Below the pieces are notes generated by a model. That model did not search any database. It was given only the letters and a program-made list of their open reading frames with translations, and was not told where the DNA came from. A DNA stretch of 64,000 bases from the NCBI RefSeq assembly GCF_050487225.1, contig NZ_JBKQGY010000001.1:744001-808000 (forward strand), read 5' to 3'. The stretch's first letter is position 1. Each line of letters opens with the position of its first letter. This DNA is from Paenalcaligenes sp050487225. Its GTDB lineage: Bacteria > Pseudomonadota > Gammaproteobacteria > Burkholderiales > Burkholderiaceae_B. A program made the position numbers and the translations under genes. Shown one piece after another: positions 35,967-45,168 of the stretch.

Positions 35967-36205
35967 GCTGTTCTCACAAGGGTTAGGTCTTGTACCCATT
36001 CAGTATCCGGTAGGGATCTTGCACTAAAGCTTAGGCAATCTTCCAGACACCCCGAGACAAATGGGCACGCGATTTACATAAATAAAAGTCTTACCTGTTG
36101 CCGCCGCAAGACTCTCTCAAAAGCTATACAATAAGTAAAGACTAGTGGCGAAATACGGGTAAGTCCGTAATTTTACTATTTTTAAACGCTTTAATTCAAG
36201 TCATC

Positions 36206-37018
36206 ATGAGTATTATTGTTTCCGATCCCGCTGATTTAGATAAAATGCGCGCTGCCTGCCAGGCCGCAGCAGCCACCTTGGACTTCCTAGGTACACACGT
36301 ACGTGCTGGCATTACTACGGCTGAATTGGACGCGCTCTGCAAGGACTTCATCACCAATACCCTGCATGTAGAGTCAGCTACCGTGGGTTACGCCCCTCCG
36401 GGCTATCCGCCCTTCCCTGGCGCGATTTGCACCTCTGTTAACCACGTTATTTGTCACGGCATCCCCGGCGATAAAGCGTTGAAAAACGGCGACATACTGA
36501 ATATTGACGTCACGGTTATCAAAGACGGTTGGTTTGGTGACACAAGCCGTATGTATTACATTGGCGAGCCTTCCATTTTGGCAAAACGCCTCGTAGAAAC
36601 CACGTATGAGTGTATGTGGTTAGGGATTGACATGGTCAAACCCGGCATCCGTTTGGGCGATATTGGCCATGTGATTCAACAGCACGCTGAGTCTAAAAAC
36701 TACTCTGTAGTGCGTGAATATTGTGGTCACGGTATTGGTCAAAAATTCCACCAAGACCCACAAGTGTTGCATTACGGCAAACCTGGTACGGGTGTAGAAC
36801 TGAAACCCGGCATGATTTTCACCATTGAGCCCATGATTAACGCTGGTCGTCGCGATATTCGCACACTGCCTGACCAATGGACAGTCGTGACGCGTGACCG
36901 CAGCCTATCAGCACAATGGGAACACAGCATTCTGGTGACTGACACCGGTTACGAAGTGTTGACCATTTCACCTGACATGCCGGCTCCACCAGCCTTTGTA
37001 AAAGGCCACCAAGCCTAA
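36206..37018 (+). CDS. map: Methionine aminopeptidase, type I
   Basis: A 270-residue enzyme removing the initiator methionine. Metal ligands are visible in order: NIDVTVIKDGWFGDTSRMYY (two Asp), REYCGHGIGQKFHQDP (His), TIEPMI (Glu) and QWEHSILV (Glu). Its place divergent from rpsB and upstream of glnD is standard in proteobacteria. It is separated from glnD by 7 bp. Confidence 0.96.
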   Translation: MSIIVSDPADLDKMRAACQAAAATLDFLGTHVRAGITTAELDALCKDFITNTLHVESATVGYAPPGYPPFPGAICTSVNHVICHGIPGDKALKNGDILNIDVTVIKDGWFGDTSRMYYIGEPSILAKRLVETTYECMWLGIDMVKPGIRLGDIGHVIQQHAESKNYSVVREYCGHGIGQKFHQDPQVLHYGKPGTGVELKPGMIFTIEPMINAGRRDIRTLPDQWTVVTRDRSLSAQWEHSILVTDTGYEVLTISPDMPAPPAFVKGHQA

Positions 37019-37025
37019 GTAGATT

Positions 37026-39584
37026 ATGGCTATTGCTGCCATACGCTTGCGTCATCAACAACGACGACGTAAAGCCATAGAACGGTTTCAGCGCAATCAT
37101 CGCGCTGAGCCGTTGCTGCGCCGATTAAGCCAAATCGCCGATCAAACTCTTAAAAAACTTTTTGCACGAGCAGCTCTTCCTGAAGAGTGCGCGGTCTGTG
37201 CAGTGGGCGGTTACGGCCGTAAAGAGCTGTACCCCGAATCCGATCTCGATATTCTTATACTACTGCCCAGCACGCCCACCCCCAGCATGGCCGCTGGCGT
37301 TGAGCAATTGATTGCCTCGCTATGGGACACCGGCCTTAAAGCGGCCCATGCCGTGCGCACAATCGCACAATGCGTCAGCGAAGCACGCACAGATATCACC
37401 ACCCAAACATCACTCTTAGATGCACGCTGGGTTTGTGGCTCGACACCTCTGGTCAACGAACTACGGCAACAACTGCATGATGCACTCAACCCCCAAGCCT
37501 TCTTTTTGGCTAAACGGGCTGAAATGCGTCAACGTCACCTACGCTATCAGGGCACGGCTTACGCGTTAGAGCCCAACTGCAAAGAATCGCCTGGCGCCTT
37601 ACGTGACTTACAAGTGCTGTTTTGGGTAGCTAAAGCAGCAGGCTTAGGTGACACCTGGTCAGACATTGCGCACTCCGGTTTGCTTGATGACTCCGAACTG
37701 CGTGCTATTAAACGAGTCAGTACGGCCTTTATGCGGCTGCGTGTAGAGCTGCATCTGCTTTGCGAGCGCCGCGAAGACAGACTGCTCTTTGATTTACAAC
37801 CCCGCTTAGCCACGCTGTATGGTTTTCAAGATACGGATGGGCGTTTAGCCAGCGAAGTGCTGATGCAGCGCTATTACTGGGCTGCTCGCGTGGTTTCGCA
37901 GTTGAACCTTATCTTCATGCAAGAGCTGGAAGAACATCTACTTCCCGCTCCCAACGCACTGCCTCAGTTTTTGGATAATGATTTCGAGATACTGAACCAC
38001 CGTTTGCACTTACGTGAACCAGAGTTGCTACCACAGCAGCCTGCTTTGCTGTTTCGCAGCTTCTTGCATCTACAACAGCAACCTCAGTTGCAGGGCATGA
38101 CGGCCTCTACGCTGCGAGCAATTTGGCACCACCGTCGGCTAATAGACGAGCGCTTCCGCAGCCAGCCCAAACACCGCCAGCTATTTATACAGATTTTGCA
38201 GCAACCTCGTGGGGTGCTACATGCCCTGCGATTGATGACGATGCTGAATATTCTGCCACGCTATCTGCCACCTTTTAGGCGTATCGTCGGGCAAATGCAG
38301 CATGACCTGTTCCACACCTATACGGTGGATCAGCATACGCTGATGGTGGTACGCAATCTGCGTCGCTTTACTATGGCTGACCATGCCAACGAACACCCCT
38401 TGGCTGCCGAACTCGCTACCGATTTTCAAGACTATTGGGTGCTCTACATTGCAGCGCTTTTTCATGACATTGCCAAAGGGCGTGGCGGCAATCACTCTGA
38501 ACTAGGTGCTGAAGACGCACTGCTGTTTTGTCATGAGCATGGGCTAACCGAAGAGCAAACCACCTTGGTCGTATTTTTGGTGCGAGAGCACCTACAAATG
38601 TCGCTGGTGGCACAAAAACGCGATATTTACGATCCCGCTGTAGTCCAAGAATTTGCTAGCCACTTACCCAACATGCACACGCTGGATGCGCTGTATATGT
38701 TGACCATTGCAGATATTAAAGGCACTAACCCTAATATCTGGAATACGTGGAAGGCCAAGCTGTTAGATGATCTGTATCACCTCACGCATAAAGCCTTACG
38801 CCACCAAAATACGTTACCTGCTGGCAGTTTCCTTGCCCAACGCAAACAAGCCGCGCAGAATCAATTACTGGAACGCGGTATAGCGCTAGAAGCCGTGCAA
38901 CGTTTTTGGAGTGTCTTGGATACGGATTATTTTCTACGGCACGACAGCGAAGATATTATTTGGCACAGTCATGAACTATGCCCCATTTGGGAACAAGCCA
39001 ATTTTGCTTACGCATCGGTACACGCATTGGGCAATGACCACCTACATCAAGTCATGGTCTACGCTCCCGACCGCTCAGATTTATTCATGCAGTTGTGTCA
39101 GTTTTTCGACCAAAACGGCTTAGGTATTCAAGACGCTCGTATCTACACCACACAGCATCACTGGGCCTTAGATACCTTTGTGATTGAAGTGCCTGCCGAA
39201 ACCGCGCAGCAAGCGAGTTTTGCGCAACGCCTCAAACACAGCTTAGAGCATTGGTTGCAGCAAACCCCTACTACTGAAGAACCAGAGCCTACCGATTACA
39301 TTGCGCCCTACGAAGCGCAGGCCAGAGCCTTCCCCATTACCCCAACTTTCGAGCTGAGCTTGCACGGTAATCACCTCTGGAAACTAACAATAGTCACAAG
39401 CGATCGCAAAGGGCTGTTGTATAGTCTCGCTAAAGTTTTTGTCAGCAATGGTATCAATTTAAAATCTGCCAAAATCATGACGCTAGGCTTACGGGTAGAA
39501 GACAGCTTTTTGCTCTACAGCGAACACTTGCAACACCAAACACACTTCAAGAATTTCGAGCGACAACTCGCCGAAACGCTTTAA
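37026..39584 (+). CDS. glnD: Bifunctional uridylyltransferase/uridylyl-removing enzyme GlnD
   Basis: An 852-residue nitrogen sensor that uridylylates PII proteins when glutamine is low. The nucleotidyltransferase motif GGYGRKELYPESDLDI is at residues 61-76. An HD domain follows in the middle (VDQHTLMVV, LFHDIAKGRGGNHSELG). Two ACT domains, which bind glutamine, occupy the C-terminal 180 residues. The length fits the family. It follows map directly. Confidence 0.95.
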   Translation: MAIAAIRLRHQQRRRKAIERFQRNHRAEPLLRRLSQIADQTLKKLFARAALPEECAVCAVGGYGRKELYPESDLDILILLPSTPTPSMAAGVEQLIASLWDTGLKAAHAVRTIAQCVSEARTDITTQTSLLDARWVCGSTPLVNELRQQLHDALNPQAFFLAKRAEMRQRHLRYQGTAYALEPNCKESPGALRDLQVLFWVAKAAGLGDTWSDIAHSGLLDDSELRAIKRVSTAFMRLRVELHLLCERREDRLLFDLQPRLATLYGFQDTDGRLASEVLMQRYYWAARVVSQLNLIFMQELEEHLLPAPNALPQFLDNDFEILNHRLHLREPELLPQQPALLFRSFLHLQQQPQLQGMTASTLRAIWHHRRLIDERFRSQPKHRQLFIQILQQPRGVLHALRLMTMLNILPRYLPPFRRIVGQMQHDLFHTYTVDQHTLMVVRNLRRFTMADHANEHPLAAELATDFQDYWVLYIAALFHDIAKGRGGNHSELGAEDALLFCHEHGLTEEQTTLVVFLVREHLQMSLVAQKRDIYDPAVVQEFASHLPNMHTLDALYMLTIADIKGTNPNIWNTWKAKLLDDLYHLTHKALRHQNTLPAGSFLAQRKQAAQNQLLERGIALEAVQRFWSVLDTDYFLRHDSEDIIWHSHELCPIWEQANFAYASVHALGNDHLHQVMVYAPDRSDLFMQLCQFFDQNGLGIQDARIYTTQHHWALDTFVIEVPAETAQQASFAQRLKHSLEHWLQQTPTTEEPEPTDYIAPYEAQARAFPITPTFELSLHGNHLWKLTIVTSDRKGLLYSLAKVFVSNGINLKSAKIMTLGLRVEDSFLLYSEHLQHQTHFKNFERQLAETL

Positions 39585-39603
39585 TCATCAGGGTTTTACG
39601 TAA

Positions 39604-40305
39604 ATGACCGATTCAGTCTTATGGTTGGATTTTGGCAGAAGCTTTCTGTTTACCATTGCTACCCTGCTACCCATGCTTAACCCACCGGCGGCGGCTCCTA
39701 TCTTCTTAACATTGACTGAAGGGGCCTCAACACCTGCACGTAACGAATTAGCCAAACGCGTATGCGTCAACATCTTTATTATGCTTGCCATCGCTCTGGT
39801 CGCTGGTAACTTGGTGCTGGACTTGTTTGGTATTTCATTGCCCATCATCCGTATAGGCGGCGGGCTGCTGGTTATTGTCACCGCCTGGAATCTAGTGGTT
39901 GCGACTGACCCAGATACTAGCCACGCACAAGATATGGTAGAGCAATACTCTTTTGAGAAAGTGCGCTCCAAAGCCTTTTACCCCCTGACCTTCCCCATGC
40001 TGTGTGGACCAGGCTCAATTTCTGCCGCCTTGACCGTGGGGGTGACACTGCACGACTCCACCACCGTACTAACCGCCAGTAAGTTAACCGGCTCAATCAC
40101 AGCCATCGCTGCTGCGGCCATAATCGTATACATGTGCTTACGTTTTGCTTCGCAGTTTCTTTATAAGCTAGGCACCACCGGCACTGCGGTACTCATGCGT
40201 CTATCTGCATTCATCCTACTTTGCTTGGGTGTGCAAATTGTGTGGGACGGCGTGCATGATCTGGTGTTAAATCTGCTTATTGAAGCTGCCAAAGCTACCC
40301 AGTAA
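39604..40305 (+). CDS. MarC family integral membrane protein (copy 1)
   Basis: A 233-residue UPF0056/MarC protein with six predicted helices. The signature LPMLNPPAAAPIFLTLT is in helix 1 and PLTFPMLCGPGSISAALT in the middle. The family was linked wrongly to multiple antibiotic resistance; the related SnatA moves amino acids. Function here is unknown. It lies 20 bp after glnD and 26 bp before dsbB; a second, diverged copy is 0.9 kb downstream. Confidence 0.9.
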   Translation: MTDSVLWLDFGRSFLFTIATLLPMLNPPAAAPIFLTLTEGASTPARNELAKRVCVNIFIMLAIALVAGNLVLDLFGISLPIIRIGGGLLVIVTAWNLVVATDPDTSHAQDMVEQYSFEKVRSKAFYPLTFPMLCGPGSISAALTVGVTLHDSTTVLTASKLTGSITAIAAAAIIVYMCLRFASQFLYKLGTTGTAVLMRLSAFILLCLGVQIVWDGVHDLVLNLLIEAAKATQ

Positions 40306-40331
40306 CCCTTCCGCCTTTTCTTGATTCAATC

Positions 40332-40829
40332 ATGAACAATACCTCTACTAAACTCCTGTTCCTACTTTCTGGGCTGTGTTTCTTGGCACTGGCTGTAGCG
40401 CTGGTTTCTCAACATATGTTTGGCATGCGCCCTTGCGCGTGGTGCGTGCTACAACGACTCATGCTCATTGCCGTAGGCGTAGGCTGCTTAGTTGCTGGCA
40501 TCGCCGCAAAACTCCGTATTAACGTTATCGCTAAACTGCTGACGCTGCTGAGTGCCTTGCTGGCAGCAAGCGGCATTTGGGCAGCCTGGCACCAGTACAG
40601 CGTGGCGTCGTTGAGTTTTTCTTGTGATCAAACCTTGGCAGACCGCATCATGACGCAATCTGGTTTGGAAAGCCAATTCCCATCACTGTTCGGTATTTAC
40701 GCCACCTGCATGGATGCTCGTGTAGAACTGCTGGGCATAGAGTACGCACTCTGGGGAATGGGGCTATTTGCCGTTTGCGTGCTTGCTTTGCTCTATGTCT
40801 TGTTCAAAAAACCAGCACGCACTTTCTAA
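40332..40829 (+). CDS. dsbB: Disulfide bond formation protein B
   Basis: A 165-residue four-helix membrane protein that reoxidises DsbA and passes electrons to quinone. The first periplasmic pair is C35-A-W-C38 and the second is C98 and C126, equivalent to Cys41/44 and 104/130 in E. coli. No dsbA lies in the window. A strong terminator follows. Confidence 0.93.
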   Translation: MNNTSTKLLFLLSGLCFLALAVALVSQHMFGMRPCAWCVLQRLMLIAVGVGCLVAGIAAKLRINVIAKLLTLLSALLAASGIWAAWHQYSVASLSFSCDQTLADRIMTQSGLESQFPSLFGIYATCMDARVELLGIEYALWGMGLFAVCVLALLYVLFKKPARTF

Positions 40830-40859
40830 GCTGCACGTCTAGCTACACTGCTCACACTC

Positions 40860-40890
40860 AGCCCTCACTCCGCAGAATGAGGGCTTTTTC
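40860..40890 (+). terminator. Rho-independent terminator after dsbB
   Basis: An 8-bp stem AGCCCTCA/TGAGGGCT followed by a T-tract. Confidence 0.88.
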
Positions 40891-41000
40891 ATACCCAACC
40901 GATCCCGCACACAGGTTACCTGCAGTCACGCACATGCATGACCCATCACCTACAAATCACCTATACTGGAGCCAGAACTCAACTCTGCTTAGGTGAAAAA

Positions 41001-41138
41001 ATGGATATTGATAACTTTGACTTTGAACTAGACGAAGAGACCGAAAAAAAGCTCAATCAGAAACACCAAGAGTTCATTGAAAACCAGGAAGAAATAGAGC
41101 CTAGCAATGATTGTGAGGGTGGTGCTTGCATCATCTAA
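41001..41138 (+). CDS. Small acidic protein with C-terminal C-x4-C (45 aa)
   Basis: Unrecognised small protein of 45 residues. It has about 15 Asp/Glu against three Lys, is strongly helical in the middle (DEETEKKLNQKHQEFIEN) and ends NDCEGGACII with cysteines 38 and 43. The ATG at 41001 is preceded by GGTGAAAAA, a plausible ribosome site; an in-frame ATG at 40938 lacks one. It stands between the dsbB terminator and marC copy 2, 46 bp before the latter. The C-x4-C end could bind metal or be redox active, but this is inference. Confidence 0.55.
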   Translation: MDIDNFDFELDEETEKKLNQKHQEFIENQEEIEPSNDCEGGACII

Positions 41139-41184
41139 GCACGCTGCGACACCTTTTCTTTGACTATTTTCTACCTGCTTACTT

Positions 41185-41874
41185 ATGGATCAACTGATAG
41201 AGCTATTCACCGTCGTCGGGCTTGGCCTCACCCTCATGCTTCCCCTGGCCAACCCGTTAACCTCCATGACATTGCTGCTATCGCTAGGCCGTCATATACC
41301 CCTTCAAGAACGTAACAAGCAAATCAATCAAGCTGCTATTTATGTAGTTATGATTATGCTGGTGACGTATTTTGCAGGGCAATGGGTGATGCATTCATTT
41401 GGGATTTCCATCCCCGGCTTGCGTATTGCGGGTGGCTTGATTGTGGCCTTTATTGGCTTCACCATGCTGTTCCCCACGCAAGGTACCAATGACATGCCTG
41501 AAGCCGAGGCGAATGCCGATGCCTTAGCGCAACGTAAAACCGTCAATATTGCCTTTGTACCCTTAGCACTACCCGGTACGGCAGGCCCTGGCACTATTGC
41601 ATTTATTATCAGTGCCACCGCTACAGTGCAGTCTGATGCTGTGCACTACAGCACGCTGACATTAACGCTAGCCCCTATCATCGTGTCTATACTCTTAGGG
41701 GTATTGTTCTGGGTATGTTTACGCAGCGCCAACAGCATCAATAAGTTCTTGGGTGAAGGCGGTGTGCAAGCGGTTGCCCGTGTGATGGGCTTTTTACTAG
41801 TCTGCATGGGCGTCCAGTTTGTGATCAACGGCATACTGGAAATTATTACGCAACATGGTGCACCAGTAATCTAA
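41185..41874 (+). CDS. MarC family integral membrane protein (copy 2, YchE-like)
   Basis: A 229-residue MarC/YchE-like protein with six helices; LMLPLANPLTSMTLLLSLG replaces the usual NP motif of helix 1, and FVPLALPGTAGPGTIAFII is the central block. It is more like YchE than the copy at 39604. Function is unknown. It ends at a perfect 15-bp palindrome. Confidence 0.9.
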   Translation: MDQLIELFTVVGLGLTLMLPLANPLTSMTLLLSLGRHIPLQERNKQINQAAIYVVMIMLVTYFAGQWVMHSFGISIPGLRIAGGLIVAFIGFTMLFPTQGTNDMPEAEANADALAQRKTVNIAFVPLALPGTAGPGTIAFIISATATVQSDAVHYSTLTLTLAPIIVSILLGVLFWVCLRSANSINKFLGEGGVQAVARVMGFLLVCMGVQFVINGILEIITQHGAPVI

Positions 41875-41910
41875 GCGTTTAATACGCTAGCTACTAGCTG
41901 TTATCAACTA

Positions 41911-41946
41911 AAAACGGGGTCAGATAATATCATCTGACCCCGTTTT
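41911..41946 (+). terminator. Perfect 15-bp palindrome, probable terminator or REP-like unit
   Basis: AAAACGGGGTCAGAT pairs perfectly with ATCTGACCCCGTTTT over a 6-nt loop. The T-tract fits a terminator for marC copy 2. The GGGGTCAGA core also resembles REP-type palindromes linked to RAYT transposases in other proteobacteria. Confidence 0.75.
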
Positions 41947-42140
41947 GTATGATGTCATCAGGATCAAAACCCCTTGGTAACCAATGCCTATATCGTCCGT
42001 TTGAATTCTTCTAAATGTATAGTGAGATACCCTGAGCTCGGGAACTGGCACAGCTATTTCGACATACAGTTTCTAAAAAGATCTGCCGTACGATGACGGT
42101 ATAGTTGACCAAATTTCACCAAACTTCTTTCTATTGCTAC

Positions 42141-42710
42141 ATGGACACTTTCCAAGACGTGCCTCAACACCCACCACTCTCTTTTCTTTCTGTTTTACCC
42201 TGCTCTGATGGCTCTATTTGCATTCGTACTATGCAAGACAGCGATGCTGAGGCTTATGCTGCGGGCACTGAAGATATATCAGTCAAACGTTTTGCCCACT
42301 TACCCTTAGACCACTACACACCAGAGATTGTGCGCGACATGATTCAAGGCGTGATTACAGAAGGTTTACAAGCTGGTTTTTTGGCCGTGCTGAGTATTGC
42401 TGACGCCAACAATGATGAGTTTCTGGGCAGCATGGTGTTCTTTGATATCACCGCCACAGATGCCGAAATAGGTTACTGGGTGTCCCCCAATCATCGTGGT
42501 CGTAAAGTATCTAAACATGCCCTACTATTGGCGATGGAAATTTCCCGGCAGTTGGGCTTAACGCATTTACGTGCACGCACCGTCGTAGATAACCCTGCAT
42601 CAGCCTATGCGCTAACAACAGTAGGCTTCGCTCAGCAAGGTGAGCCTATTGCTGAAACCGCGCCCTCCGGTAAGACAGAAATGAGCGTCAAATACCAAAT
42701 AGCGCTATAG
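42141..42710 (+). CDS. GNAT family N-acetyltransferase (RimJ/RimL-like)
   Basis: A 189-residue acetyltransferase. The acetyl-CoA fold is seen in LAVLSIADANNDEFLGSMVF, AEIGYWVSPNHRGRKVSKHAL (motif A) and LRARTVVDNPASAYALTTVGF. It resembles RimJ/RimL-type enzymes that act on protein N-termini or small amines; the substrate is unknown. The ATG at 42141 is preferred over a TTG at 42105. It stands alone. Confidence 0.88.
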   Translation: MDTFQDVPQHPPLSFLSVLPCSDGSICIRTMQDSDAEAYAAGTEDISVKRFAHLPLDHYTPEIVRDMIQGVITEGLQAGFLAVLSIADANNDEFLGSMVFFDITATDAEIGYWVSPNHRGRKVSKHALLLAMEISRQLGLTHLRARTVVDNPASAYALTTVGFAQQGEPIAETAPSGKTEMSVKYQIAL

Positions 42711-42832
42711 CTTTTGTTGGCCATTTGTAGGGAAGTACTGCGTGCCAAGGTGGAATACACCGAACACATACTCCATCAAGCACGGCGCTGTGCAATAACA
42801 GGCTTTTTTATTCTTAATTAAAACAAATAAAA

Positions 42833-42864
42833 AAGCGCATAAATTGAAAATAATTTATGCGCTT
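42833..42864 (-). terminator. Rho-independent terminator of the two-TM gene
   Basis: A perfect 13-bp stem AAGCGCATAAATT/AATTTATGCGCTT with a 6-nt loop, 19 bp beyond the leftward gene. Leftward it is followed by a T-rich run. Confidence 0.88.
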
Positions 42865-42882
42865 CTAATTATTTTCAATTAT

Positions 42883-43257
42883 TTATTTTTTCAAACCTTT
42901 CACACCGTTCAGCAGCAAGCCCAAACCCAGTGCCAACGACAAACCCATCAAGAACATGTAGATCAAGTGGCTGCCTGTATCACTTTGGTTCGCAGCGCTA
43001 ATAGCTTGAGCCATTTCGCCTGCCGAGCTAGCACCGCCAGAACGTGCATTCATCATGGCGATAAAACCCACACTGGTTTTGCACTGACCTATCAAAGCAT
43101 CTGCGCTGTTACCGTAGTTAGCTAATACTTGTTTTTCACAATTTGCTTGTTCAGCAGCACTGATACCGGAATCTTGGCTTTTCCAGTAAATCAATGCGCT
43201 CAACACCAACAGAATAACCCCTAGTATCAGCGAGGTTTTTGGACTTAGTTTTTTCAT
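42883..43257 (-). CDS. Hypothetical two-TM protein (124 aa)
   Basis: Unrecognised small membrane protein. Helices lie at about residues 8-25 and 98-117, with a 70-residue loop between them, probably periplasmic. The loop holds two cysteines (C40, C59) that could form a disulfide. The C-terminus is basic (GVKGLKK). Its promoter region has a pair of palindromes (43375-43407). It has its own terminator, so it is a single-gene unit. Confidence 0.65.
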   Translation of the reverse strand: MKKLSPKTSLILGVILLVLSALIYWKSQDSGISAAEQANCEKQVLANYGNSADALIGQCKTSVGFIAMMNARSGGASSAGEMAQAISAANQSDTGSHLIYMFLMGLSLALGLGLLLNGVKGLKK

Positions 43258-43374
43258 TCTAGCTTCCCACTCTATATTCTATTTTTAATTAATTGCTATT
43301 AACTAAAACTTTGTTTGATAAATTTTGAGCAGGGATTATAAACCAGCCATATTGGAAAAATTACCGATAAAAGG

Positions 43375-43407
43375 TTCAAATTTGAAACACCTATTTCAAA
43401 TTGAAAC
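43375..43407. promoter_or_regulatory. Tandem palindromic operator candidate
   Basis: Two near-identical dyads, TTCAAATTTGAAAC at 43375 and TTCAAATTGAAAC at 43395, start 20 bp apart, two helical turns. They lie about 120 bp upstream of the two-TM gene in an AT-rich stretch. A repressor that binds as two dimers on one DNA face would fit; no adjacent regulator gene is obvious. Confidence 0.5.
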
Positions 43408-43484
43408 AAAACATAAACAAGCTCATCATACAGAGCCAAAGTAGGCTGTCACGAGCCTTCGCACTTCTTCACAGCAACTTACGA

Positions 43485-45014
43485 CTACACTCGCTCTGCT
43501 GCTACCGTTGACTCACTACCTTGACCTCGTAATAACAAAAACACGGTGATGGCAACACACACAGCCAGCCCAGCCAACGCATACAATACATGCACAAAGG
43601 ACTCTGCATAGCTATGCGCCAAAGCGGCCTCAGCACCGGGCAATAACTCAGCTGCCGCGCGTAGCTCTCCCAGTGCGGCAAGGCCTGCCCCTTTAATCAC
43701 TGCCTCTGCTGGCAACGCACCTACGTCCAAGACCAAACTCTGCTGTATCAACGTGGCCAACAACACGCTGACCACTGCAATGGCTACGCCATCCGCCGAC
43801 ACACGCACGGTATTAAAGATACCTGTCGCCATACCGACCCTATCGGCGTTCACTACACTGACGGCCATCGCATCCATTAAGCCCCACGGCAAACCAATGC
43901 CTATGCCGATTAGCAATAAAGGCAGTTGCACCTGATGCGCCCCCTCTGCAGCAAACGCTTGTGCTAACCACAACAAGCCCATCGCCACGATAATCAACCC
44001 GGCTCCGGATAGGGCCCCCGGCGTAAACCAACGGGTCAACATTGCTGCAATGACGGGAACCACCAGCAAAGGGGCCGCCAACCACACCATCATCTGACCA
44101 GCTTGCAAGGCACTGTAGCCATCAATACCAATGAACCTGCCTGGTAACACCACAATCAAGGCTATAAACAAAAATGCAGGGGATGCTGCCAAAGCTTGCA
44201 CGCCCACAAAAGACGGCTGTTTGAAAAAGCTCAGATCCAACATGGGCTTGGTGACTTTTTTCTCTATGACAACAAAGACAGAGAACACGACCACCGAGGC
44301 CACCAAGGCGCTGATGACCGTCGTATCCCACCAGCCTTTTTCGGGAATCAACAGCATGCCGTACGTGAACAAACCCAACGCCAAGGTAAAGCTGATCGCC
44401 CCCGGCCAGTCTAATGCACCACTGGTGTTTTCATGCGTGGTAGAGGTGCTCACCATCACCATCACCATCGCTATACTCACCAGCCCTACTGCGCCGGTCA
44501 CATAAAACACGCCCTGCCAATTGCTGATCTCTACAATCCAGCCTGCTACCCACGGGCCGAATGCCAACCCCAAGCCAAAGGTGGTGCCTAATAAGCTAAA
44601 AGCTCTGGCACGTGCCTGCCCTTCAAACAGCGGTGCTAAAGACGTCATGGCCGCAGCAAAAGCAGCCGCACCACCTAACCCCTGCAACAAACGCAGAATA
44701 TCAATCCAAAACACTGATGGCATGAAAGGGATGGCAAAGGTTACGGCGCAAAACCAGCCTAAGCCCAACAACCAAATACGTCGACGCCCATAAATATCCG
44801 TCAAACTACCTGAGACCATCACCGCGCCACCATAACTCAGGATGTACGCGTTCATAATCCAACTAAGCTGGGTCGCAGTTCCGCCTAGGTCTGCACTAAT
44901 TGACGGCAGTACAACTGCTGGCCCGGTGAAACATAAAGGAATAAGCAGCCCAGTCAAACAGGCTGCTGCCAATTGAAGCCAACGCATGGACGATGGCTGT
45001 GAAAAATGAGACAT
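43485..45014 (-). CDS. MFS transporter, DHA2 (14-TM) family
   Basis: A 509-residue drug:H+ antiporter-like protein with about 14 hydrophobic helices. Typical pieces are LSWIMNAYILSYGGAVMVSG and SLTDIYGRRRIWLLG (motif A), and LGLAFGPWVAG (motif C). Family members export drugs, dyes or organic acids. The ATG at 45014 is preferred over an upstream codon that would add 13 unmatched residues. It is divergent from a LysR gene that probably regulates it. Confidence 0.9.
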   Translation of the reverse strand: MSHFSQPSSMRWLQLAAACLTGLLIPLCFTGPAVVLPSISADLGGTATQLSWIMNAYILSYGGAVMVSGSLTDIYGRRRIWLLGLGWFCAVTFAIPFMPSVFWIDILRLLQGLGGAAAFAAAMTSLAPLFEGQARARAFSLLGTTFGLGLAFGPWVAGWIVEISNWQGVFYVTGAVGLVSIAMVMVMVSTSTTHENTSGALDWPGAISFTLALGLFTYGMLLIPEKGWWDTTVISALVASVVVFSVFVVIEKKVTKPMLDLSFFKQPSFVGVQALAASPAFLFIALIVVLPGRFIGIDGYSALQAGQMMVWLAAPLLVVPVIAAMLTRWFTPGALSGAGLIIVAMGLLWLAQAFAAEGAHQVQLPLLLIGIGIGLPWGLMDAMAVSVVNADRVGMATGIFNTVRVSADGVAIAVVSVLLATLIQQSLVLDVGALPAEAVIKGAGLAALGELRAAAELLPGAEAALAHSYAESFVHVLYALAGLAVCVAITVFLLLRGQGSESTVAAERV

Positions 45015-45168
45015 GGTTTCTCTACTGTAAAAATCACGTAGCACGGAACACAACTGCCGTTACACGCACTACTAAAGCAAGATCAGTAGCTTACGATCAA
45101 AAATAGCCAAGAAAAATATGCTAGAGTAATCAACACTTCGGACCAATTTATCTTAAATAGAATCGCAT

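Noticed and set aside
36000..36205. Known rpsB leader RNA motif
   Set aside because: The region is in the right place but I could not fold it to a recognised motif by eye, so it is not listed as an RNA feature.
40938..41000. N-terminal extension of the small acidic ORF
   Set aside because: No ribosome site before 40938, and the added residues overlap the likely promoter region; the ATG at 41001 has a purine-rich motif upstream.
42711..42832. Possible gene or small RNA between GNAT and the two-TM gene
   Set aside because: No open frame of useful length and no promoter pattern that I could defend.
45081..45098. GATC...GATC pair as LysR operator upstream of MFS
   Set aside because: The arms do not form a symmetric dyad when aligned; only the outer GATC tetramers match.
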